DNA of 64,000 nt from Cytidiella melzeri. Its lineage: Eukaryota > Basidiomycota > Agaricomycetes > Polyporales > Irpicaceae. The position numbers were made by a program, and so were the translations under genes. Positions 44,501-61,040 of the stretch are shown here, one piece after another. How positions within the stretch are numbered: position 1 is the stretch's first letter; every line of letters begins with the position of its first letter. The stretch is taken from positions 1-64,000 of the forward strand of contig JABYQR010000148.1 in NCBI GenBank assembly GCA_022592445.1, read 5' to 3'. The notes under the pieces are model-generated. The model did not search any database. It had not been told where the DNA came from and worked only from the letters and a program-made list of their open reading frames with translations.

Positions 44501-45485
44501 CATGCTGACCAAATGGGTCTTCGGATAACCTCGGCTTCCTGAGATCCTTGAGGTGTAGTGGAAGTGCAGGACTGGTCTGAGCTCCTATGGTCTGTCGGCG
44601 AGAGTGTGCACCAGATTGGAAACTGCCATTCAATCGCACTGTTGATAGCCGAGTTTGCTCTGGTTGCGACCCGATGGCATTGACCGCTGTGTTGTCCGTG
44701 TCTTCGGGATCAGAAGTGTCGTCTTCAACGTCGACATCTGGAGTGCTGTCGGAGGGCGTCCTAACAATACCCTCTGGGTTGTCCAAGCTCCTCAGGTCAT
44801 GTCCTTGATCGTCAATCCTACCTTGTTCTAGAGCGACTTCCCCCATTATATCCGTCAACATTGGCATCGCTGGTGCGCCTGCAAGCGCAATTCCTATACC
44901 AACGAGAGCAGGGCTGACGTTCGGTCGCATCTTCTTGCGAATTATTCCTGGCAGAGAGGACTGGTTGAGGACCGAGTACGGAGTACCGGATGTCGGAAGG
45001 TCGCCATAAATCATTTCATGACACTGGTTCAAGACACGCTGGCAAATAAGGAAGGACTCAGACGTATGGTCAGACCGAGGGAGTTCCTTGAGGTGCGCTT
45101 GCATGAACCAGAGAGTCTAACAATGTCTCTGAGTAGCGTTACAACAATTGCTCTTTATGGACGTACCAGCATCGATATATGTGTGGACTTGTGTGCGATC
45201 TCTACCACGAAGCATTCCAGTGCGCGAGACTTGGATGGTCTCGTCACTAGCAGGTGGCTTCACGATGTGAGTAACGACATTCCTTGCAAGTACACTGCAA
45301 CGATGCACACACCAAACGAATCCCCATACTTCGCGTAATTCGCGCGTGTCCAGCTCTCGTAGCCTCCTGGTAAGATAGTATGTTATCCCTATGTTGTCTG
45401 CATAGATCCGGAGGTATTGAAGAGCGACGTGTACGGAAAAGAAAGACGGCGACAGAAACAGGCGTAAAAGGAGAGCATGAGACAT
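41560..45485 (-). CDS. Phosphatidylinositol 4-kinase Pik1 (PI4K beta)
   Basis: Makes PtdIns4P at the Golgi for secretion. Thirteen exons from an ATG at 45485 sum to 3231 nt, i.e. 1076 residues, with frame closed. The N-terminal lipid-kinase-unique region reads LLLRLFLSPSFFSVHVALQY and GITYYLTRRLRELDTRELRE; a Ser/Pro-rich middle follows. The kinase domain shows IRIPPGESVVLNSAERAPYL, GESWAAKK|SRIRQASPYGHL, NWDCVSVIVKTGGDLRQEQL, FRILITGNSSGLVETITDAI, IKDRHNGNILIDRDGHLIHI, DFGFMLSNSPGNIGFEAAPF and the end LYDSYQYYSQSIL. Two introns are notable: 42862-42920 uses a GC donor (AAG|GCAAGC), and 44277-44324 is 48 nt, stop-free and in frame. Exon 10 is only 24 nt (41884-41907). The upstream GTG in frame at 45545 is not used. 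Divergent from OST3, 198 bp apart. Confidence 0.95.
42862..42920 (-). other. GC-AG intron in the Pik1 gene
   Basis: 59-nt intron, donor AAG|GCAAGC and acceptor gatccag. It joins GESWAAKK to SRIRQASPYGH, the conserved kinase block, and makes the whole coding sequence a multiple of three. Reading on meets a stop after 10 further codons. Confidence 0.85.
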
Positions 45486-45683
45486 TACACAATTTTCAGA
45501 GGCGTAACACCCAACGTTGAGTGCGACGTGGGCAACGCTGCCCACCGAGTATTACGACGGCGAAACCTGAAAGAGTGGGATGATATTGAGCGCCTATGCC
45601 TGTGTTCTCAAAATAGCAGGAGTGAACAGACACGTCGCAAGTTGGCACTGTGCAGGTTACACAACTCTCTCTCCTCAACGGCC

Positions 45684-46899
45684 ATGTTGCTGCTACATCT
45701 CCTCGCTCTTTTCGTTCTACCAGTGTGTCTTGCGGCAACCAGCGACATCCAAGACCAGTTTATCAAGCTCGCCAAAGCGGGCAACGGCGTCATCAAACTC
45801 GATGAACACACCTTCGACTCGTTAACTGCATCCACTCGGGAGTGGTCTGCAACAGTGGTCTTCACAGCGATGGATCCTAGGCGGAAATGTAATCCTTGCA
45901 AGTAATGCAATATCTTCCATACTCACCAATTTCATGGCTGACAATGGCGCGAAGGCAGTTTCAGCCATCCTTAGATGCTGTCGCTCGAGCATGGACCAAG
46001 GTTCCTACAGCTACACGCGATCAACATTTCTTCGCCGTAGCCGATTTTGACGAGGCCGGGAGGATTTTCACCAAGGTATGAAGCCTATGCATTGTACTTG
46101 GTAATGATGGCTGATAGTTGGTAGCTCGGCATCCAATCCGCACCTGTTGTATACAACTACCCCGCTGCCGAAGGGGCTCGCAAACCCGCCAACGGCAGGT
46201 CATTCCCCTCGACCTATGACTTCTCCAAGTGAGTGCTCGGTAAACTCTGAACTCGCTTTGAGCTCTAAACATTATGGTAGCGGTTTCACCGCTGAAGCCC
46301 TTGCCAAGCACCTATCGCTCTACACACCAGTCCACATTCCATACTACCCCCCTGTGGACTGGAGCAAATACGGAAAATTAGCTGCAACAGGTCTTCTGCT
46401 AACGACGGTCCTGCGCTTCATCTTTCCACTGCTCAGGTCCCGGGTGACGTGGGCAGTCATCACCATCGGCATCATACTGATCATGACCGGTGGCTTCATG
46501 TTCGTCCGCATCCGAGGAATGCCATACAATGAGGGAGGGAACTGGATTGCAGCAGGTTTCCAGACTCAATTCGGGCAGGAGACAAATGTTGTTGCGCTTA
46601 TATGTGAGTTCACATCGTCATTCTTACATCGCGAAGTATTTTTCGTTGAATCGTATCATGCAAGACGGTCTTCTGGCCGGGGCATTCCTAATGCTGACCA
46701 TGGTGGCTCCATATCAAACTTCCAAAGCTAGACAACAAATGCAAGTTTGGCTTTGGAGTATTGTCGTATTCGTCATGTTTTCGGTGCTCATCTCCCTGTT
46801 CCGAGTCAAAAACAGAGGTACGCATTTTGTTTCTCACAGCAAGTGGTCGAACGAATTTAACGGGAATTGTCAGGCTACCCATTCAAGTTGCTCTTGTAG
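45684..46899 (+). CDS. Oligosaccharyltransferase subunit OST3/OST6
   Basis: Subunit of the ER complex that N-glycosylates proteins; its thioredoxin domain holds acceptor proteins by mixed disulphides. Residues 1-18 (MLLLHLLALFVLPVCLAA) are a signal peptide. The lumenal thioredoxin-like domain carries the redox C-x-x-C (CNPC) near residue 72, followed by KQFQPSLDAVARAW, DQHFFAVADFD and LGIQSAPVVYNYPA. Four membrane segments follow: LAATGLLLTTVLRFIFPLL, VTWAVITIGIILIMTGGFMF, GLLAGAFLMLTMV and VWLWSIVVFVMFSVLISLF. The protein ends RGYPFKLLL after an intron with acceptor ttgtcag. The intron after CNPCK uses an AAG acceptor at 45954. Topology and length fit the family. Confidence 0.94.
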
Positions 46900-47413
46900 G
46901 GTTGCTTGGCTCTCCGTGTATGAACGGCTGCATAGAGGCATAAAGCGAATTTCGCGTGATGCCAGAATGAGAATCAACCCTGAAATCAAAAGTCTCGCTC
47001 GCGTATTCTCTGCAGATAGGTTGAAGGTATAGACTGGTAACCAAAGGGTACAATGAACTCATTGCCTATAGCGTCCGTTGAAGGACCTCAGATTCCGAGA
47101 TATTGTGAAAAGAGAGCTCAGATCATATAGTGAGGACTTGCTCGGGACCCACATTCACACTCCCTCATCACGGTAGACAATCAGAGAGATGATGTACACT
47201 TTTATTCGACGATGGTTAATGTGACAATCGTGGCAGACAGGAACGAGACAACGATAACAACGACGCGCAAGTGAGAAAAGGGAGTGTCATAATAGATGCG
47301 TGAGGTGTGAGTGGAAAGCTAGCTAAGCCATGATCGACCGCGTATACTGATACTAAGGTAGGAGCACAAGGAAGAAAGAGAGAGAACGTTGAGCGGGAAG
47401 GAGAAAAAAAGTC
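46900..47413. other. Convergent intergenic region
   Basis: 514 bp between the stop codons of OST3 and the Ubp15-like gene. Purine-rich stretches and no recognised feature. Confidence 0.5.
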
Positions 47414-51649
<4,236 letters not shown>

Positions 51650-53116
51650 GTCGCTCTAGCAATGACGCATAGTATTAGTCACCCATTCTGGATGCCCTCT
51701 GAGGATGAAGGGAATTACCATGGCGATCGAGAGAAAGAAAGAGAGTCGGAGGAAATGCTAGACGATACAGGGATGTGGGTGAAGACAGACAAGAGTTAAA
51801 GAAGAGCGAAGGCGTTGCAGGGAATGAGAGCGTCGTGCTGCTCATCCTTCGGAAAGACCCTGCGAGTAAGCGGTCTAGCGTGGGAGTAGATTAGTCATCC
51901 ACACGTGGCTGTAAAGATAAAAACGCCGTCCGAAAATACATCTTCTTCGCAACTCCTACTATAATACTCTCCGCTTGTTCATTGCTTCATTGCGACACAC
52001 ACAAATTGTGGACTTGAAGCCATAGGTCTCTTGTATCATCGGGGATATCAACTTGCTAAGTTCCCAGAATTGCACCCCTTCTCGCATCTCTTTACCACAC
52101 GATCCTTAAATTGTCTCGACAGGGATGCATTTATGCCTCCACCAGCCTTGCCGCTGTTCTACTGTCGGTAATGAGTCAACATCGTGTAACAGCAACCCAC
52201 TCGTGCAATGGTAGGCACCGTGCCTCGTTATGAGGCAAGGCTGCTCGGGGCAACCCCCATTGTTGAGTTGTTTTGCCTCAATACTCATAGGACGCGCAAA
52301 CCTCTCAGGTGTGCCAGGCACGTCATACTGGTGTTGTTGGTATACATTTTACTGTCGTGTTTTGTATGTCTGCTCCCCAGAACATGTTTTTTGACAAGCA
52401 TCGCAGTGATCTGGCCGACCCTCGACGTCTAACAGTGAGTACTTGTGAATGTATAAATGCTGCTTCTTGTAAAAATGGGTCCTAAACGTATTCGGGACCA
52501 TGACCAATGAATTTCATAGGTTACTGCCTCAATCTCATCACAACTGCAGGCTGTGTTCTTTCTGCATATTATAACTATCTGGCTACCGCTCAATATTGCC
52601 TGTGTTTGTGCACCATATCTCCCGCTTGGGCAAATCATGCACAGCACGTAGAGGTACTTACAGTTATGGAAGTGGTTCAAGGCTGATGTTACTTGTGCAC
52701 ATGCACAAACAGATGATTTTGCGTCGTTGTAAGCTTCGGCAAGGGAAAGATGTGGGCGCGCTGTACCCAACTTGACAGCGAGAATTACGGGGCTCAGAGT
52801 TTTGACCAGACGCTGCACTCCGAGTCTGAACTTGGCTGTTTCGGCCTTGAGCCAGTGGATTGAAAGACAGCGAGCATTCTTCGTAAAGAGTGGAATGAAC
52901 GAGGCATACGCCTGGAAATGACGAGGCGCCGTGTGTGCCACTTGCCAGTGGACTAATAGTTTGGTGTGCCTCAGCCTCATGTCGACACTGCTCTTTCGCA
53001 GTCAACCACATTCTCTCCACCCCTTATTATTGCCTGAGACGACTATTACCACGATAACGAACAAACTCTACGTTGATCGAGTCCACATACTATTCGAAAC
53101 TTGACCGCCGACACCG
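51650..53116. promoter_or_regulatory. Long divergent intergenic region
   Basis: About 1.47 kb between Ubp15-like and the next plus gene. A minus-strand frame at 52429-52980 (about 180 codons) contains a possible real stretch, KFRLGVQRLVKTLSPVILAV, but the frame runs into unlikely Cys-rich sequence and I recognise no family. A 'gtgcctcgttatgaggca' near 52219 can fold. Otherwise nothing recognised. Confidence 0.35.
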
Positions 53117-56100
53117 ATGCTGGGCAGTCGCCGTCGACATGCCAGTGTTACAAGAAAGGACGTTCCTGCTCTATGGCCAACAGAATCCAACAGTGAGAGA
53201 TCACGACCAAGCCAGAGACCGCCAAACGACTACGGCGCAACAACACCAAGCACTGGCCATCAGCGTGCGCCCAGGAGGAGTGATGTGTTAGGCAACCTCT
53301 CTGCTTCTCCAGCGTCTTCTGTTGTTCACAAACTTTCTCGCGACAGGGATCAGCCCTATGCCACCGCCCAATCAACTCAGTACTCGACCACCAACTCCTA
53401 CCAACCTCCCATGGCTGCCGTCGCCGCGAGCTCCTCCTCGCGAGTCCGGTCTCACGACTTGGGCGGCCAAGACACCTACGACCTGCGCGCATATATCAAG
53501 AAGAAGACCACAGACAGGCGGAGCCCTCGTTCCTCTGAGGAGAAGCTGTACGCGCCCGACTCGGCGAAGCAGTCGCGATTTGGTACACAATCCCGCGGTG
53601 AATACCTCGCAGCAGCGCCTGCGTTCCATGGAGCGTCGCAGTCGTACTACACTCCCAGTGCCCAGCCCTCACGCGATCCAGTGACACCCCAGCACGATAG
53701 AGACAGGGAGAAGGCACAGGCTCGGGAACGGAAGAAGTTGGAAAAGGAGGCAGCAAGAGCGAGAATAGAAGAGGAGAAGGCAAAGGCTCGAGCATATGAG
53801 AGAGAGCGCGATAGAGAACGGGAGAAGCGACGAGAAGAAAAGGAGCTCCGTCGGGCTGAGCGAGAGCGGGAGAAAGAGCGGGAGCTTCGCAGAGAGGAGA
53901 AAGAGCAGGAACGTCTTCGCAGAAATAAGGAGGAGAACGCTAAAGGGCAGACCAGAGTGCAAGACAGCGACCTGGTGTACCCTCAGCATTCTGCTTCTGC
54001 TCAGATCTCGGCGGCAGCAGGCGCCTTGAAACATTACGCAGAGAGCAAGTTATCGGTGAGTTACATTGCACTGAAGACCTATTCGTCGTTCCTCATGTTT
54101 CCTTTAGTCACGTCATCAGCCTGCAGAACAAGTCCCTTCCTCAAGCTCCAACCTTGCTCTGCCGCAGTACAGTGCTTCGACACAGCCTGGTGGTGGCAAT
54201 ACCAGGCTCCAAGCCACGACTGATACACGCAGACATGATTCCTCACAGATAACGCCACCACACGTGCCTGCGAAGGACAACAAACGTTACCGTACTCATC
54301 GTGACAAAGCCGCAGCGCAACAGAGTGCTCAAGAGTCTGGATTCTCAAGCAGCGAACAAGAACTTTCCGGCAGGGAACGTTTACCTGTACGTACCGCAGC
54401 GTCATCCAACCCGTTCATCATCCTCATGTATGCGATATCTAGAGAGTCACCGAGCGCCGTTACACGAATCGCGATCCTTACGATACACACCAATCCGGGC
54501 CCTCCGGGAGCGAGAATGAGCGTAATTCGAGGGATAGGGTAAGCCATGCTGCAATCTGGAAATACGTTAATGCCGATGCTGAATCATCAAAGACACGGAA
54601 GATCAGCAGAGCATATGTTGAAGGATATAGCGGTGATTCCAATAGAACGGGAGGGGCAGCTCAAGTTCAGGGTTCTGTACAGCCCAGCGCACCCGTAGGT
54701 TCTGCCAGCTTTCAACCCTATACACCACAAATAGTCAGCATTCGAGCTGGACAGGGCCCTCCGGATCCGTCAACGCCTCAGTTACGTTCCAAGACTGCAC
54801 TTGCCTCTGGACAAAGTCGCGCCCGCGACGTGCCGCCAGGGCCCACCTCTATACCTGGCCAAATACCTCCTACTCATACGACACAGGGGTATTCTTCACA
54901 GATTCACCACACCCAACAAGGACCGCCTCGTTATCCCCAAAGCCAACCTTTGCAAGATAATGTGTCTCGACTACATAACGTCTTGGGGACTTCAAATCAA
55001 GCACCATTGCCGCCTCTTCCACTCGATGCAACTACACAGTATTCTCAGGCTGATCTGCCAATGGGTCGGCCATCGTACACACCTCCTGCCCAGCCAGCAC
55101 AGCCGACATTAACTCCTAAGAGCATGGCCCCGAGTCTATCAAAGGATACTGTTTTAGGTCGCTCTCACACAGTGATATCGACCGCTGATAACCGACAAGC
55201 ACCTCCGAAGAATGGCTCAGGATATTCACCTGGGAAGATCCAAGGAACTCAATTCTCGTCAAATTCATCCACTTTCTCATCAGCTCACCTCAATCTCAGC
55301 GTCTACCAAACTCCCGGGCCTGCTATATCGGCAGAGATCATCCTTCCGACTGGCACCACTGACTTGCCTGATGGCAGCACCCAATTTGTCACGGTTACGC
55401 AGACAACTGTCAAAGACCTAGCGGCAAGATTCCCTCTCAACGAAGACGTGCTCACGTCGGCATCATCATCTACGCTTGCTGGCACCGCCCATCAGCAGAC
55501 GGCCTCCGGTAGCACACCTCCGCAACAGCGAAAGGATCATGTTGAGCAGCCTCGACATACAGGTAATTACATGCCGGACTCTATGCTCTCGCCAAACTGG
55601 GCTGCAACTCCGGCTAGCCAATCCAAGCCGCTGGGTTCGCGGAACCCATATGACGAGAATGATGTTCCTATCCCAATACCTGCGCCCAGGACTACGGCGT
55701 GGGCGCAAGCTACGGTCTCTGCGCCAATCCACCAAGTGCAAACTAGTGATCCACGTGGACAGAAGCAGACACTACCACCGCTACCGATTACCTCAGCGTC
55801 TTCCCAGCAGTCCTCTCGCCCGCAGCCTACAGCTCTGCAGTCAAGAGGCCCTGGTGTGTATGGACAGCCCGAGCTAGCATATGGAAACCATTATGCGACT
55901 TCGAGGGCTTCGCAGAACACTAGCATGCAAGCGCCCGTCAGCATCCAGGCGTCTTCATCTTTTCACCCCTCTAATAACTCGCCTTCACGAAGTCTTCAAC
56001 AAACCATCAAGGGCTCTCCGGCAAGTGGTAACAATGGACCTTCGCTCGCGGCCGCGACACCTAAGCATTCGCCTTCCCAGCGTCTTCACGCGCGCAATGG

Positions 56101-57761
56101 ATCAACAGATACTGTTCAAGCTGCTCCTGTCAAATCATCTCCCAACCATCAGGCGAAATCGATGCAATCAAACATCACTAACGCGCAACAACCTTACGTC
56201 TCTTCACGAACTGACACGAATTCGATAAGACACACGAACGTCACGCTAGAATACCCAGACAATGGTCGATACCGCTCTCAAACTCCAGCATACCCTAGCA
56301 CCGCACCCCCACAACAGAGTTCATACCTACCTACTCAAACATCAATCCCTAATAATCAACCTCAGTCCAGCACCGGTCATCATGCCCGGTCTATGTCTCA
56401 GCCCGTCACACAATTCCAGCCCGACCAGTATGCGCAACCCCCCAGGCCCCATGCTGCTTCTGTGCCATCAATCGCGACAGTAGCAGCCACAGCGCCATCC
56501 GCTTCTGCGATTGTTGCCGCATACCGTAGCGGGAACTACAATTCGGATTCGCAAAACAGATCTCAGGATATTTCGAGTCAAAGGGTTCCTCCTCGAAGTG
56601 CACCTTCTCCCGCCCCCACAGTAACTGGGAAACTCAACACGACACAGCCGTCTTTACTGGCGAGGGCGGGTTTCGCAACATCCAGCGGCCCGCCGCAGCC
56701 ACCCAGAGGACAGACTCCTTCAATTCAACGACCTGCTGGTGGTCCTACGCCAACGATCTCTGGCACTCATTCTCGCACGCAATCCGACTCTCTGTACACT
56801 GCGCCGCCCCCACGCGTACCCGTTGCAGGCCACCTATCTACCCCTGCGCCCCCGAAGGCTCAACTGGCGCTCCATCCATCACCCTCAGAATTGAGTCTTC
56901 TGAAGACACCATCGTCTATCGCACCCTCCATGGCCAAAAGCCCCGTCCCTCCTGTGCGTCCGCCCTCCTCCCAAGCTTCGAAACCTCCCAAAGCCAGCAG
57001 CAAGAAGGGCATATTCGGTCTCTTTCGCTCGCGGTCTTCTCCGCCGAAGCAAGATGCTCGTGCACCCCCTGAGCCCGCTGCTGCCCCTGCAAGCATCAAG
57101 CCTCGCCAGCGGTCATCTTCGCAGACGACGATCACAGCCGTCGCCGCCTCTATGCGAAATATCATCTCCCCTCACCCTGCGCCTCAACAGTCCACTCGCG
57201 CTCCTCCCACGCGAGCAGCCACAGCTGCGCCGCCGACTTCTTCAAAGTCGGTGCCCGCGGCCGACTCTGAGAAGAGAGCACCGCAGTCGGCTGCTCCGCC
57301 GGTGTCGATAATAGCTCCTACCCCCGTACGTCCGCAAGCGCCAGGCGGTGATCCGTCTGGAAGACGTAGCCCTGGCACGAAGATGTTCACACCTTTCCGG
57401 TTGATGTCGAAACATCATCGTACAGTTTCGGCTGCTTCTGTCGAGGCTTTGGATGGTACAGCGGTAGGTTGAGCTTTCGTTTGTGATTCATTCGTTGTGC
57501 TGACTAACCGAAACTCGATCGCAGGCCAATACTGTCATAGGAGGGGAGTCTGCTAGGAGCTCTACGGCGGGCAGACTTTCGCCGCCACTACGGGACCCGT
57601 TTGCGGCTACGCAGGATTGGAGAAACAGGGAAGAGGAGGCCCTGAGGGATAGAGGCACCTGGCGAAGGCGTCGCCCGGGAGTGGTGTTTGATGTCGTCGA
57701 GGAATTTACGGACACCGAAACTCACCATCCCGCTAGGAAATTGTCGCGCGATCGTCGTTGA
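53117..57761 (+). CDS. Large low-complexity protein with charged coiled coil, function unknown
   Basis: One gene of about 1,480 residues once four introns are removed; introns lie near 54056-54106, 54388-54443 and 57465-57524, plus further small ones not fully checked. Frame continuity across 54388-54443 (RLP|RVTERRYTNRDPYDTHQ) links the two long open stretches. Residues ~190-285 form a highly charged Glu/Arg/Lys helix (ERERDREREKRREEKELRRA), a likely coiled coil or single alpha-helix. The centre is Ser/Pro/Gln/Thr-rich and disordered with polyproline words such as PPLPLD. The C terminus has GIFGLFRSRSSPPKQ, MFTPFRLMSKHHRTVSAASV and WRRRRPGVVFDVVEEFTDTE, short motifs that look conserved. No catalytic domain; a scaffold or cell-polarity role would be a guess. 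Confidence 0.75.
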
Positions 57762-58853
57762 AATGTTGTTGCTATATATCTCTCTCTTCAGGATTTGGTT
57801 CGTCGCGGGGGTTGCTGGGTCAATCAATAGAAGGATTTTATTTTTGTTCGTTCGCTATGTTATCGCTGTCTGTATGCTCTGTCCTACTTTCGTTGAGTCG
57901 CGTTGAAGTTTATTACAAGTAATGTAAAATAACATTGTATCATATATATATGCATCTCCACGCAAGCAGAGTTCGTAACGAGTCGCTACCGTACATTACG
58001 AGACTGACCCGCCGCGGTGATTGCTGTTGTAAGCGCCCTAAAATGCGCGAGCCTGCCCTAAACAAAAATGTATATAATGAGCTGCGCAACCGTCGTTGTT
58101 TCCTCAGAACATACTCAGCTAGGATCTATTTTATAGTTTCTAACTCGAGTCTCGCATGTTTACACATGCCACATCCTTCAAATCCAGTAGATGACAGTCG
58201 CATCCGCCCGTTCTAACAGAGAACATGGCTCTGCCTCGCGCGGGGTCTCGAGGACGTTTGGCGTTTTCTGTCTGCGAGGTCTGCTTTGCAGCCGAGCGGG
58301 GAAATTCGCCAGCGGGTTGGGTGTCGGTCTGATGGATTACTTTGTTTTGTAATTGTTTGTTCTTGTATGGAATGAAATTTTATTGGACTTCGCTTGTCAC
58401 TGCCACACCTCACTTGAGTCAAGTTGCTCTTTTACACCACAAAGCTCAATTCAGACAACAGAAAATCTTCCTAGACCACTTTGGTAGGCTCACCTTTGCC
58501 ACCGTGTGTGATGGGTCAATCACTCCAATGCGCAGACAATTTCGACACCAACTTCCAGCATGGTCGATCTCAACAGCAATCGTCATAATGATACTGATTT
58601 GTTCTTTGTTGTCCACCCGCAATGAACAAAACAAGCAACAGATAGACAGCTACCAAGAAATTATAGAGGTGCTATTATCATGCCATCCAATACATGGATA
58701 TGATGAGGATCATTGTGTACACCCAGCATGTGTAACACCTAGTGTGACAGATATGTGACGAGGCGCGTTTTGTGGTCACAGACGCGCTTTGGCATGGACA
58801 ACGCGACCTTCCCTCTTCTCCTTACACGCCTTTTGTCGGCCTGACCCACTACC
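57762..58853. other. Intergenic region with PRI2 promoter
   Basis: About 1.09 kb. The left part holds AT-rich 3' DNA. A plus-strand frame at 58342-58758 (138 codons, one hydrophobic stretch IVIMILICSLL) has no recognised domain and lies in AT-rich sequence like the left-end repeat block. The right 100 bp carry ACGCG cores (separate entry). Confidence 0.4.
58764..58805. promoter_or_regulatory. Cluster of ACGCG cores upstream of PRI2
   Basis: GCGCGTTT at 58764, ACGCG at 58782-58786 and ACGCG at 58801-58805 all fall within 95 bp of the primase start codon. ACGCG is the core of the MBF (MluI cell-cycle box) site that drives S-phase genes in yeasts. The function here is inferred. Confidence 0.4.
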
Positions 58854-60735
58854 ATGTTTAAAAGTTCAAACAAGAAGCCAGGCCAAAGTACATATGCGTC
58901 TCAGGTGGAAAAGTACTCACCATTGAAATACCCACATCGACTCAACTTGTGAGTTAAGGTGGTTATCTAGACAACATCGTGCTCACCTCTTCGACAGTTA
59001 CGACCGCCCCCCTTTAGATGACATTACTATTGAAGAGTTTGAGATATGCGCACTCGACAGACTGCGCATACTGGCCGAGATTGAGTCGTCGTATGCTCGC
59101 AACAGGTCCTGGGACGAACTGAAGGACGTCGCTCAGAAGCACTCCGAAAAGTACTTGCCTCTGAACAGCAACACAGCAAAGTTCAAGAGCTTGGAGGCGG
59201 AAAGGAGAAAGGACCACATTGGACATTTTGTCCTGAGACTAGCCTTTTGTCGAACGTGGGTTATACGTCGTGTCGCGCTGCACTTCGACTGAGGGTGATA
59301 CAGGGAGGAGCTGCGCAGACGTTTTGTCAAAGCAGAGCTGGCCCTGTTCAAAGTCCGATGGGATACGGATGATCGTGCAGAGCGTGAGGAGTTCCTCCAG
59401 TCGCGAGACTTTGGCTGGGACGCGGTGCGTGTCCTGATAATGTACTCTCGTAATAATTCTGATTCTCATGTTTGTTCTACTTAGGTAGACGACGCGGAGC
59501 TAAAGCAGTATGCAGCCGAGCTTTCCATGGCTGCTTCAGTGCCACCAAATTCCAATGTTCCCCCTGAGAAGCATTATAAGGTGAGTACTATCCGGGGTCA
59601 TATGCTTGTCGGCTCCTTTATCTCATTACTGACTCTACTTTACCAGGTTAGATGGACTCGTGTACCTGATTTGGTCGAGAAGCGCAAGGTATTTCTGAAA
59701 GGGGGCATGGCGTACGTTCCTGCGAAAGAGCAGGCCAGCATCGTCTTTGAAGAATTCCAGCGCAGTCTGGAGAAGAGCCTTCAGGTTCGTCTCTACCTTG
59801 CATTGATGAATGACTTGGGCTGAACGAATACCACAATATTTGGCAGCTAACTCTCAAGCACTTGCCTCGACTGGATGAAGATACACGCATCGTACCCCTG
59901 TTGGACAACCTATCGCAAGGTTTCCAGGCGGGCATCTCGTCTGAATGGTCGTCTGCGTCAGAAGCGGTGGGAGACGAAGTGACAGCGGATATGATAGACG
60001 ACTTTTCACGAAAACATTTCCCTATGTGCATGCGCCACCTCCACGAAAGCTTGAGGAGAGACAAACACCTTAAGCATCATGCACGTCTTCAATACGGCTT
60101 GTTTTTGAAGGTAAAGTTGTCTCACATTTGGTGCATATCGCCTACATCGCTTCCGCTTAGGTTCTCGGGCTCTCGATAGACGAGGCTGTCACGTTCTGGC
60201 GTCGTTCCTTCAGCACGATGCAAGACGACAAATTCAACAAAGAGTACAAATACAACATTCGACATTCATACGGCCTGGAGGGAAAGCGAGCCAACTATCC
60301 CGCCCGAAGGTCTGCCACTCACTGCAACCTTCTGTTCACCTTCTCACCCCAATGCTTCGTAGCTGCCAGCAAATCCTGATGGGCGAGACTCCTGGCGCTC
60401 AAGACTCACACGGCTGCCCTTTCCGACACTTCTCGCCAGAGAACCTGCAAACTGGTCTCCTCTCGATGTACTCGCATCAGGGATTCCGCGAGTCTGACCT
60501 GTTGGAGATCATGTCACACGTGAACTCGAAAACTCCGCATTATCACGTCGCGTGTACCAGGGTGTTCGAGATCACGCATGGAAGCAAGGGAGTGAAGAAA
60601 GGTGATGGTGTGGGGAGCGGAGAGAGTGTGACGCATCCGAATCAGTACGCGGCGCGGAGTCGGGAGTTGGAGAAGGGCCCAGCGGACTCGGGGACGGTAA
60701 AGACTGAAGGAGATGGGGATGTCACGATGGGCTGA
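58854..60735 (+). CDS. DNA primase large subunit
   Basis: With the catalytic small subunit and polymerase alpha it makes RNA-DNA primers at replication forks. Exon 1 starts MFKSSNKKPGQSTYASQVEK and joins NLYDRPPLDDITIEEFEICA. Family blocks: DRLRILAEIESSYARN, HIGHFVLRLAFCRTEELRRR, RFVKAELALFKVRW, VRWTRVPDLVEKRKVFLKGG and KHLPRLDEDTRIVPLLDNLS. The C-terminal 4Fe-4S domain shows the four expected cysteines: FPMCMRHLHESLR, SCQQILMGETPGAQDSHGCP, then HYHVACTRVFE, with FSPENLQTGLLSMY and NSKTPHYH between. The end is Gly/Lys/Glu-rich and unstructured. TGA at 60733-60735. Confidence 0.95.
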
Positions 60736-61040
60736 GTTGATTTTATGTGGAATGTCAGAATGCTGTACTATTGCGGTGACTGTATTTTTTTTACTGTATC
60801 TCGCTCTCGCCTCGCCAAGTATCATTGTAGCTAGCACACTGTCCTCCAAGTTCCAATCGTAAAGCGTGTAACTCGAACGGTCCAACCCTAACCTGAGCAG
60901 TCAGGTCAGGCACGTCAGTCGCGTGCCTTGTGATTCTGTTAGACGAGTTGGCGGCGCGCAAAGCCTCTGCTCCACGCAATAACGTCGACTTGCACTTCGA
61001 CCACCAATCACTCAGTCACGACCTTTACCTCACGACAGTT
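60736..61040. other. Intergenic region upstream of phosphatidylserine synthase
   Basis: 305 bp between two plus-strand genes. Contains a T-run near 60785 and no recognised regulatory site. Confidence 0.45.

Noticed and set aside
52429..52980. 183-codon minus-strand open frame
   Set aside because: No recognisable family, no supporting splice structure, Cys-rich unlikely end; kept only as a note in the intergenic entry.
58342..58758. 138-codon plus-strand open frame with a hydrophobic stretch
   Set aside because: AT-rich context, no domain and no clear promoter; cannot be separated from chance.
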